Source: an uncultured Prevotellaceae bacterium
GTDB taxonomy: Bacteria; Bacteroidota; Bacteroidia; Bacteroidales; Bacteroidaceae
Reading direction: 5' to 3'
Length of the DNA stretch: 16,144 nt
NCBI GenBank assembly: GCA_946415695.1
Contig: CAMKTM010000026.1
Location: 1 to 16,144 of the forward strand
Shown: piece after piece, positions 8,901-14,693 of the stretch
How positions within the stretch are numbered: the first letter of the stretch is position 1
Layout of the letters: each line of letters opens with the position of its first letter
Program-made: the position numbers and the translations under genes
Notes under the pieces: generated by a model
Told to the model about the DNA's origin: nothing
Databases searched by the model: none
What the model saw: only the letters and a program-made list of their open reading frames with translations

Positions 8901-9270
8901 CCAGGGCGTCTTCTACAACTCTCCCGTCAAGGATGTTTACGTCAAGGCAGTCGCTCCACCCACCCTTTCTGATTACGTCTTCAACAGCAATCCCACGATT
9001 CATGTCTATGCCAGTGCCCTCGACAGATACAAAGCATCGAAATGGGCTACTTTCGGCACCATCGTCGGAGACCTCACGGACGATATGATAGATGGCTTAA
9101 AAGAGATTCCCGGGCCGTCCGATGCTTCAGGCTACTCAGAGAATGCAGAGAACTCCGACTGTTGCTTCGACCTCATGGGCCGCAAGGTTACTACCCTGCA
9201 GCCACACACCATCTACATCAAGAAGCAAGGCTCGGCGAATGCCAAAGGCAAAAAATTCATAGTTGAATAA
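5923..9270 (+). CDS. Secreted M60-like zinc metallopeptidase with flanking LRR modules (copy 2)
   Basis: An 1115-residue paralog of the gene at 2500 with the same architecture, clearly similar along its whole length. The signal peptide ends near residue 20 (AWA). The N-terminal LRR module spans about 29-223. The catalytic region has H562-E-C-G-H566 and E579, again 12 residues apart, then DLTDFFRVWGFFEP. The C-terminal LRR module (about 859-1051) is complete, including the VSGNVPYYQSYTTSNNV stretch that copy 1 lacks in its C-terminal module. The tail (CFDLMGRKV to GKKFIVE) resembles a T9SS sorting signal but has a small insert (QGSANAKG) before GKKF. A heptamer array lies inside the frame at 8392-8422. 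queA starts 16 nt downstream. The duplicated pair may differ in peptide or glycan preference; that is inference. Confidence 0.9.
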   Translation: MKFRTLLAGIACLFVTGAWAADTIHVARAGTLASLLELSSKSLRLTGYINGTDVKLLREEINAGAITSLDLEDVRIVSGGEAYNESYKTANNVLGDYMFADCSKLRTIVLPSTITSIGRYAFSKTGIIKADIPDGVTLLSGACFADCNSLKTVVIGKRVSKLEQAVFYNSSAITTAYVKPKTPPTLDAYIFTARPSIRVYSSVLDDYKASTWKQYGTITGRLESYYPEEETDSAAVAGSLAGKFFEDAACTELKAEYKAMSDEALMQTFAADGMPSFMTSIALKLKNESWAPYEKDFRIHSYRAYSDASYWNSKLRSTGGSFMGNPTGIYTAGYESLYVFVDEDVPAGASLYIAGCQGNDLVTNAKQGKMLKKGLNIVEGRENALFYILYIADTKTMKKTLSEWPDIRIHIEGGKVNGYYDVKWQSDSDYKAILAAATHERFTVKGGQSLFNFKTSTYRSVWPNTIDKSICWFDSLTVWEKELMGICESVASGKRAGAPFYIAGGDAFFPSYYNNPNFAVEGETTDGGFANSASFRTMYNGCVESSFNVYNPATFDDWCAAHECGHNNQGAITVEGGTEVSNNLFSNYIRFHTGLVTSSGSPLTTVMDEYMRREPFFTRPLDSQMRMYWQLYLYYHLAQRNTSFYPTLFKKLREDPLTLYSSNTGCLKFVRKVCEVAQEDLTDFFRVWGFFEPLDNYTVKDYGEHTMTVRQADINNTLAEIAKYPVKNREILFIEDRADYVLTTDFLTSAGQKRRESERVGKCGSVGQFTDYLPGACLPSEYTYLQADSLYALDGEGGLGFVALDEFDNLLFAANAKNFCIPSTLHASLFTLHSLDADGSLHEIRRAGSGTVYVVMPKAGVLSDSLSATAIKAVVSGSINGADIKYLRQLLSEGNLQSIDLMDARVVSGNVPYYQSYTTSNNVVGAYAFDSFKTLVSMRLPLKTTKIGDRAFRFSGLRMIEIPDAVTSIGLEAFGGSDMLKTVILGKKVSSLSQGVFYNSPVKDVYVKAVAPPTLSDYVFNSNPTIHVYASALDRYKASKWATFGTIVGDLTDDMIDGLKEIPGPSDASGYSENAENSDCCFDLMGRKVTTLQPHTIYIKKQGSANAKGKKFIVE
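8392..8422. repeat. Heptamer array inside the second peptidase gene
   Basis: Four 7-bp units, CTTCACG then CTTCACT three times (8395-8422), preceded by the partial unit ACT. It encodes the stretch LHASLFTLHS where copy 1 has unrelated residues of nearly equal length. Seven is not a multiple of three, so a change in unit number would shift the frame. Confidence 0.7.
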
Positions 9271-9286
9271 TAAGCTCAACATTTTC

Positions 9287-10708
9287 ATGGACGTCAGACA
9301 GATAAAGATTCACGACTACGACTATCCTTTGCCCGACGAACGCATAGCGAAGTTCCCCCTCCCTGAACGCGACAGCAGTAAGCTGCTTGTATATGATGGC
9401 GGACGCATCAGCGAGACGCTGTTCCGCTCTCTGCCTTCGCTTCTGCCCGAGGGTGCACTCATGGTCTTCAACAACACTCGCGTCATTCAGGCCAGACTGC
9501 ATTTCAGGAAGAAGGCCCCCCAGCCCCCTTTAGAGGGAGCCTCCCATGTAACTTCATTGCAGTCGTTCCCCCCTCCTTTGGAGGGGACGGGGGAGGCTCT
9601 TGGGGCACTCATCGAGATATTCCTCCTGGAGCCGGCAGTCCCCATTGATTATCAGGAGAACTTCGCCAGCCGCGGCAGCTGCTCGTGGTACTGCCTGGTT
9701 GGCAACCTGAAGAAGTGGAAGGAAGGACCTTTGACGAGGGAATTCAAAATTCAACATTCAAAATTCAAACTCTCTGCGGAGCGCATCGGCACGCACGGCA
9801 CGAGCCAGGAGATAAGGTTCGAATGGTGGATGGAGAATGAAGCGTTAGGAACAACAGAAAGCGGAATCCCTGATTCTTCACTCTCCTTTGCCGAGGTCAT
9901 CGATGCCATCGGCGAGCTGCCCATACCGCCATATCTCAACCGCAAGACTCAGGAGAGCGACAAGACGACATACCAGACGGTCTATTCCAAGATAAAGGGT
10001 TCGGTGGCAGCACCAACGGCAGGCTTGCATTTCACGAAGCGTGTCCTTCAGGACATTGATGCGCGTGGCATTGAGCGGGAGGAAGTGACGCTGCACGTCG
10101 GAGCGGGAACCTTCCGTCCCGTCAAGAGCGAGGACATCGGCGGGCACGACATGCACTCGGAGCATATCGCCGTCCATCGCCGCACCATTGAGCGACTCAT
10201 AGCCCATGGCGGCGAGGCCATCGCTGTCGGCACCACCAGCGTCCGCACCCTCGAAAGCCTCTACTACTTGGGAGTGCTGGCAGACCCCTCTAAATCTCCC
10301 CTTAAAGGGGAGACTTTCTGCGCTGAAAACTCCCTCCCTTTAAGGGAGGGTAGGGGTGGGTCTTTCCCTTTAAGAGAGGGCTGGGGTGGGCCTTTGCACG
10401 TCCCCCAGTGGATGCCGTATGAGTACGACAATTCGCTTTCCACGACGGAAGCCCTCGAGGCCCTGCTCCGCTACATGGACGAGCGAGGCGAAGAAGTCCT
10501 GCACGCCACCACGCAAATCATCATAGCACCGGGCTACAAGTACCACATCGTGCGCCGCATGATAACGAACTTCCACCAGCCGCAGAGCACGCTGCTCCTT
10601 CTGGTCAGCGCCTTTATTGGCAACAACTGGCACGCCGTCTATGACTATGCCCTGGCCCACGACTTCCGCTTCCTCAGCTACGGCGACAGCTCCCTGCTCG
10701 TGCCGTAA
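9287..10708 (+). CDS. queA: tRNA preQ1(34) S-adenosylmethionine ribosyltransferase-isomerase QueA, with in-frame repeat insertions
   Basis: QueA transfers and isomerises the ribosyl part of S-adenosylmethionine onto preQ1 at tRNA position 34, giving epoxyqueuosine; it is cytoplasmic. Family motifs are clear: VFNNTRVIQARL near residue 60, KGSVAAPTAGLHFT near 237, HVGAGTFRPV, MHSE, VGTTSVRTLES and ITNFHQPQSTLLLL near 430. I chose ATG 9287 (MDVRQIKIHDYDYPLPDERI), as a TTG at 9263 would overlap the peptidase stop. The product is 473 residues against about 340-360 in most bacteria and, from memory, about 400 in Bacteroidetes relatives. The excess is repeat-like DNA read in frame: about residues 77-106 (PPLEG twice), 152-161 (a heptamer array), a poorly conserved patch near 185-200, and 333-370 (LREGxGG twice). 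The core motifs are intact, so it is probably active. It lies 16 nt behind the peptidase gene and may be co-transcribed. Confidence 0.95.
   Translation: MDVRQIKIHDYDYPLPDERIAKFPLPERDSSKLLVYDGGRISETLFRSLPSLLPEGALMVFNNTRVIQARLHFRKKAPQPPLEGASHVTSLQSFPPPLEGTGEALGALIEIFLLEPAVPIDYQENFASRGSCSWYCLVGNLKKWKEGPLTREFKIQHSKFKLSAERIGTHGTSQEIRFEWWMENEALGTTESGIPDSSLSFAEVIDAIGELPIPPYLNRKTQESDKTTYQTVYSKIKGSVAAPTAGLHFTKRVLQDIDARGIEREEVTLHVGAGTFRPVKSEDIGGHDMHSEHIAVHRRTIERLIAHGGEAIAVGTTSVRTLESLYYLGVLADPSKSPLKGETFCAENSLPLREGRGGSFPLREGWGGPLHVPQWMPYEYDNSLSTTEALEALLRYMDERGEEVLHATTQIIIAPGYKYHIVRRMITNFHQPQSTLLLLVSAFIGNNWHAVYDYALAHDFRFLSYGDSSLLVP
9517..9603. repeat. GC-rich repeat insertion in queA (insert 1)
   Basis: About 87 bp of C-runs and G-runs: a first element with cccccagccccctttagagg and a second with cctcctttggagggg, a near-palindrome. 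It is read in frame and adds PPLEGAS and PPPLEGTGE between two segments that are adjacent in ordinary QueA (RLHFRK and GALIEIF). The edges are approximate. Confidence 0.65.
9742..9769. repeat. Heptamer array inside queA
   Basis: Four 7-bp units: ATTCAAA, ATTCAAC, ATTCAAA, ATTCAAA, exactly 28 bp, read in frame as FKIQHSKFK. It has the same unit length and copy number as the arrays at 8392-8422 and 10727-10754. Confidence 0.8.
10295..10395. repeat. Palindromic and 30-bp tandem repeat insertion in queA (insert 2)
   Basis: Three parts are seen. A perfect palindrome TCTCCCCTT-A-AAGGGGAGA lies at 10295-10313. A second, CCCTCCCTT-T-AAGGGAGGG, lies at 10332-10350. A 30-bp direct repeat has units at 10336-10365 and 10366-10395 (26 of 30 identical), translated as LREGRGGSFP then LREGWGGPLH. 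The block separates LYYLGVL from QWMPYEY, which are close together in normal QueA. Elements of this sort look intergenic. Confidence 0.75.
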
Positions 10709-10726
10709 GGGGTCGCCTGCGGCGAA

Positions 10727-10754
10727 GTGAAAAGTGAAAAGTGAAAAGTGAAAA
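10727..10754. repeat. Heptamer array downstream of queA
   Basis: Four identical 7-bp units, GTGAAAA, starting 19 nt after the queA stop. Read on the minus strand the unit is TTTTCAC, close to the CTTCACT unit inside the second peptidase gene. Confidence 0.85.
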
Positions 10755-11110
10755 ATCAAAGTTACTTTCCAACCTTTCCTATCTATCCTATCTATTCAAT
10801 CCGTTCATTCTGTTCAATCTGCGGTAAGCTTTTGTATTCATGCTTTTCGCATCTTCAGATGTTTATTCCCTCTTTTCGCCTTTCTCGTATTTTTAGATGT
10901 AAGTAAACGAGAATTCGATTATAAAAAACTATTGCTATCCGGAAATTTTCATCGCTCTGCCTGCGCCTGAGGCTTGCAGAAGAACTCACGTTAAGTTATT
11001 ATTTTCATTTATTGGTGTCAGGGGAATTTGTTTCATTATCTTCTGCACCCTCCTAACCTCCCGCCAATCACTTCTTGCTTTGTCAATTTCGCAGGGGGTG
11101 TTCGTTGCTT

Positions 11111-11176
11111 GTACATGTACAAGCAATTGCAAGTACATGACCATGCAATTGCAAGTACATGACCATGCAATGAACA
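11111..11176. repeat. 22-bp-period tandem repeat, type A
   Basis: Three adjacent units start at 11111, 11133 and 11155. The first is built of two perfect palindromes, GTACATGTAC and GCAATTGC, each followed by AA (10+2+8+2 = 22). The second and third share GTACATGACCATGCAAT, and the third then decays. The same unit opens the window at 1-44. No spacers are present. Confidence 0.85.
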
Positions 11177-11328
11177 TGGCTTTTCGTGTTCGATGAGATT
11201 GCCTGCCGTTTTGCCTCTGATTGTTCGGTGCGAGACATCACATGTTGAGGCTTGATGTGTTATGATGAAGGGGAAATTAGCGTTTTTCCCTTTGCTCGCA
11301 ACGTCTTATGTGCAAATATCATACTATT

Positions 11329-11358
11329 ATTGCGATGTTTTGTGCAAAAATACGCAAT
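11329..11358. promoter_or_regulatory. 30-bp dyad, possible operator
   Basis: ATTGCG (11329-11334) is complementary to CGCAAT (11353-11358), and TTTTG (11338-11342) to CAAAA (11345-11349). Both pairs share the same centre at 11343.5, giving 11 of 15 symmetric positions. It ends 28-48 bp upstream of the two -7-like elements of the GH115 promoter region, a suitable place for a dimeric regulator. A direct repeat TGTGCAAA (11309 and 11341, 32 bp apart) overlaps it. Confidence 0.4.
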
Positions 11359-11386
11359 TAAGCGCTTTTTATTGACGATAATGATG

Positions 11387-11414
11387 TAGTTTTGTGAAAG
11401 AAACTATAATTTTG
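11387..11414 (+). promoter_or_regulatory. Two -7-like promoter elements before GH115
   Basis: TAGTTTTG (11387-11394) and TAATTTTG (11407-11414) both match TAnnTTTG exactly. Neither has a clear TTTG at the -33 spacing, so the promoter is weaker or activator-dependent. The second would start transcription near 11420, about 37 nt before the ATG. Confidence 0.5.
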
Positions 11415-11456
11415 CATGAAGAACATGAACTAAGAAGCATCTAAACGCTTATCGCT

Positions 11457-14400
11457 ATGAAAACGAAATCTCTATTGATGCTGCTGCTCGTACTGCTTGC
11501 CCTCAATGCCAGGGCAGACGGCCTGCAGGTGGTCACTTCTCCCGTTGACGGTTGCTTCCCCATCGCCGGTTCGACCGTTACCGACAAGGCTATCATCCTC
11601 TACGACAATCAAGACGCCGAGGTGGTGCAGACCGTTATCGACTGCCTGATGTCCGACCTCAAGGCTGTCACGAAGAAGACGTTCATGAAGTACCGGACTG
11701 AGCCGGATTCGCACAAGAACCCTATCATCGTGGGCACCATCGGGCAGTCGAAGCACATCGACCAGCTCATCGCCGACGGCAAGCTTGACGTGAGCGACGT
11801 GCAGGGCAAATGGGAGGCATACGGATTGCAGGTCATAGACAACCCGATGGAAGGCGTGGAGCGTGCTTTGGCCATATACGGCTCACAACCGCGAAGCACT
11901 GCCTACGGCATGTTCGAGTTGAGCAAGATGATGGGCGTCTCGCCGTGGATATGGTGGGCAGACGTCACGCCGACGGTCAAGACGCAGCTCTATGTCGCAC
12001 CCGGAAAGAAGGTCATCGGCACACCTTCCGTCAAGTTCCGAGGTATCTTCGTGAACGACGAGGACTGGGGCTTGCGGCCTTGGGGGGCAAGGAACCTCGA
12101 TACGGAACTTGGCAACTTCGGCCCCAAGACATACGCCGTTATCATGGAGCTGCTGCTGCGCTTGCGTGCGAACACTTTGTGGCCTGCCATGCACCCTGGC
12201 TCACGAGCCTTCTGGTATGAGAAGACAAACATCCCACTCATCACGAAATACGACATCTACATGGGCAGCAGCCACTGCGAACAGATGCTCTGCAACAATG
12301 AATACGAGTGGGAACGCTTCGGCGGTCATCGCGATGAGGATTGGGTGTGGCACTCGAACAAAGACATGATAATGCGCTACTGGGGCGCCCGTATCAGCGA
12401 AAGCAAAGACAAGAACGGTATCTACACGCTTGGCATGAGAGCCGTACACGATGCGGGCATGAACGGCTATAACACCTTGGAAGAAAAAGTCGCTGCATTG
12501 ACCGACATCATTGCCCATCAACGCCAACTCATCACGGACAGCATCGGCGACCCTACAACTGTGCCGCAGATTTTCATACCCTACAAGGAAGTGCTCGAAG
12601 CATACAACGCAGGCCTTCAGATACCAGAAGATGTCACGCTCATGTGGGTCGATGACAACCACGGCTACATCCGCCAGATGCCGACAACAGAGGAGCAGGC
12701 TCGCTCCGGCGGCAATGCCATCTACTATCATCTCTCCTATTGGGGAACACCTGCAGGTTATCTGTGGCTCAGCACCATATCGCCCTCACTTTGCAGCTAC
12801 GAGTTGAGCAAGGCATACAGTCAGGGGATGCGCAACCAATGGATTATTAACGTGGGCGACATCAAGCCTGCCGAGGAGGAACTGGAGTTCTGCATGGACT
12901 TGGCATGGGACATCAATAGCTGGCCTCCCGACCGCGCTTACCTTTATACACGCGATTGGGCAGCCCGCACCTTCGGCGAAGAGTTTGCCGACGAAATCAG
13001 CGAAATCAAGTTGGCTTATTATCGTCTCGGCATTGCCGCAAAGCCGGAACACGTCCACCTCTGCTACTTCGACCATTCCAACGCACAGATTGATGCCCGC
13101 ATCGCAGAGTATCAGGACATATATAATAAGGTAGTGGCTCTGCGCTCACGCATCCCTTCCTCATTGCGCAATGCCTATTACGAACTCATCGAGTACCCTG
13201 TCTGTGGCTGTGCTGACCAAAACATCAAGATACTCAGGGGGCGGCAGAGCTTTGTCTATGCGTGGGCAGGACAAGGCGAGAAGGCACTCTCGTATGCAGC
13301 AGCGGCACAGTCGGCCTTCGACGAGATTGTGACGATGACCAACCGCTACAACACTGCCATTGCCGGCGGCAAGTGGAACTACATGATGAGTTACAAGCCA
13401 AACAACATGAGCCAGCATCTGATGCCAAGCGTCGCTTCGTCGGCCGACGTGGGGGACATCGAAAGCACTATCGTACAACCCGACATCACGATTCTTCCTG
13501 GCGGCAGCTATCGCAGTGCAAGCAGCAGCGTGGTTTCTTTGACAGGCTTAGGGCTGGCAGGAAGCACGGCAACCGTCTGGCCTCTCGATTTGATTGCCTA
13601 CACTTCATGCAGCCAGGCACCTTACGCCGAATACGCTTTGCCTGTGCAGAAAGGACTCAACGTCATACAAGTGCGTTGCCTTCCCACCTTCCCCCTCAAC
13701 ACAAGCTACGACTTGCGAGTAGGCATCTCCATAGATGGAAACACACCTTCTGTCCTCTCGGTAAAGACAACAGCTATGACCACACCTTGGGACGAAACCG
13801 TCGTTCAAGGCTATACGAGAGCTGCCGTACACTACACAAGTACGAAGGACAAGACAGTCAATGTCCGCATCTATTTCATGGATCCCGGCTCCACGGTTTG
13901 CGCCTTGGCAAGCATTCCCTTTGGAAGCGAAGCAGAGGACTTGACAACGACTCTGCTCACGAATGCCGACTTCGAATACAACTCTTCGGGCGCTCTCAAT
14001 CCGCAAGGCAATACGGGACGAGGCGTGCCTAAAGGCTGGACGGCAAGCGGCAAGATGAAAGGCAATTCGTGGGGCGTTAATCAGGATGCCAAGCAAATCT
14101 ATGGTATCAACACCTACTGGGCAACAAGTACGCCGATGCCCGAAGTCTATGAACTCTCGCAAACCATTCCGGCAGGCAAGATTGAGCCGGGCACATACAT
14201 GGTCAGCTGTCTCTTGGGCGTGCTCAAGGACAAGCTTGGCACTTGCCGCCTCTTCGCCAACGACAATGTGCAGTATTATGGCAAAGAGGATGACTATGTC
14301 TATGATGTCTTCACTTCCGGCGAGAAACGAACCTTCGCAAGCTATGTCGGTTCGGGCGACGGCAGGATGATACTGAAGCCAATGGAAGTCATCGTGACCA

Positions 14401-14669
14401 TTGCAGAGGGTGAAAGCCTGAAGCTCGGCATCCGTACAAGCAACCACAGGGGTGACGGCTCTCGCGTCACGAGCAACAATCATGGATGCTTCAAGGTTGA
14501 CCACTTCCGCATCCAGCGCATCGACGCAGAAGATGCTACAGGAATTGACAAGAAGCCCAAGGCAATTAATGCACATGAAACTTATGATTTGTCTGGCCGC
14601 AAGATGGGAAATCGTCAATTGCCTAGCGGTATATATATTAAGGAAGGAAAGAAAAAACTTATCAGATAA
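11457..14669 (+). CDS. Secreted GH115 alpha-glucuronidase (copy 1)
   Basis: A 1070-residue exported glycoside hydrolase of family GH115, whose members release (4-O-methyl)glucuronic acid from xylan or arabinogalactan side chains. The signal peptide ends near residue 21 (ARA). An N-terminal domain precedes the catalytic barrel, which starts near 194 with FRGIFVNDEDWG and holds LLLRLRANTLWPAMH, the LGMR motif, PYKEVLEAY and WVDDNHGYIRQMP. E378 with D399 and N401 keeps the spacing I recall for E375/D396/N398 of BoAgu115A. The usual GTSHHEPM motif reads GSSHCEQM. A GH115 C-terminal domain begins near 674 (PDITILPGGSYRS). Residues about 830-1015 are an extra beta-rich domain (LLTNADFEY to GCFKVDHFRI), probably galactose-binding-like. 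The end (YDLSGRKM to KEGKKKLIR) resembles a T9SS sorting tail. The start agrees with the signal peptide and with copy 2. Confidence 0.92.
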   Translation: MKTKSLLMLLLVLLALNARADGLQVVTSPVDGCFPIAGSTVTDKAIILYDNQDAEVVQTVIDCLMSDLKAVTKKTFMKYRTEPDSHKNPIIVGTIGQSKHIDQLIADGKLDVSDVQGKWEAYGLQVIDNPMEGVERALAIYGSQPRSTAYGMFELSKMMGVSPWIWWADVTPTVKTQLYVAPGKKVIGTPSVKFRGIFVNDEDWGLRPWGARNLDTELGNFGPKTYAVIMELLLRLRANTLWPAMHPGSRAFWYEKTNIPLITKYDIYMGSSHCEQMLCNNEYEWERFGGHRDEDWVWHSNKDMIMRYWGARISESKDKNGIYTLGMRAVHDAGMNGYNTLEEKVAALTDIIAHQRQLITDSIGDPTTVPQIFIPYKEVLEAYNAGLQIPEDVTLMWVDDNHGYIRQMPTTEEQARSGGNAIYYHLSYWGTPAGYLWLSTISPSLCSYELSKAYSQGMRNQWIINVGDIKPAEEELEFCMDLAWDINSWPPDRAYLYTRDWAARTFGEEFADEISEIKLAYYRLGIAAKPEHVHLCYFDHSNAQIDARIAEYQDIYNKVVALRSRIPSSLRNAYYELIEYPVCGCADQNIKILRGRQSFVYAWAGQGEKALSYAAAAQSAFDEIVTMTNRYNTAIAGGKWNYMMSYKPNNMSQHLMPSVASSADVGDIESTIVQPDITILPGGSYRSASSSVVSLTGLGLAGSTATVWPLDLIAYTSCSQAPYAEYALPVQKGLNVIQVRCLPTFPLNTSYDLRVGISIDGNTPSVLSVKTTAMTTPWDETVVQGYTRAAVHYTSTKDKTVNVRIYFMDPGSTVCALASIPFGSEAEDLTTTLLTNADFEYNSSGALNPQGNTGRGVPKGWTASGKMKGNSWGVNQDAKQIYGINTYWATSTPMPEVYELSQTIPAGKIEPGTYMVSCLLGVLKDKLGTCRLFANDNVQYYGKEDDYVYDVFTSGEKRTFASYVGSGDGRMILKPMEVIVTIAEGESLKLGIRTSNHRGDGSRVTSNNHGCFKVDHFRIQRIDAEDATGIDKKPKAINAHETYDLSGRKMGNRQLPSGIYIKEGKKKLIR

Positions 14670-14693
14670 CAAACAACATAAACACATATCACA

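Larger units (their letters stand above)
10709..11456. other. 748-bp intergenic region between queA and the GH115 genes
   Basis: No gene is supported. In order it holds: a weak hairpin TCGCC-TGC-GGCGA (10713-10725) without a T-run; the heptamer array 10727-10754; a tandem cctatctat stretch near 10778-10796; a loose inverted repeat TCTCGT/ACGAGA (10883-10912); about 170 bp with nothing I recognise; the type A 22-bp array (11111-11176); a 30-bp dyad (11329-11358); and promoter-like elements close to the GH115 start. No convincing terminator for queA is visible. Confidence 0.6.

Noticed and set aside
9263..9286. TTG at 9263 as queA start
   Set aside because: It overlaps the preceding stop codon region and adds eight residues (MNNKLNIF) not typical of QueA; ATG 9287 gives the expected N-terminus.
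10713..10725. queA terminator hairpin
   Set aside because: The 5-bp stem TCGCC/GGCGA is followed by GTGAAAA repeats and not by a T-run, so it is not a standard intrinsic terminator.
11111..11176. CRISPR-like array
   Set aside because: The 22-bp units abut directly with no unique spacers, and no cas genes are visible.
10986..11177. Minus-strand 63-codon frame covering the type A array
   Set aside because: Much of the product (CTCNCMVMYLQLLVHVQA) is simply a translation of the 22-bp repeats, and no promoter or start signal is seen.
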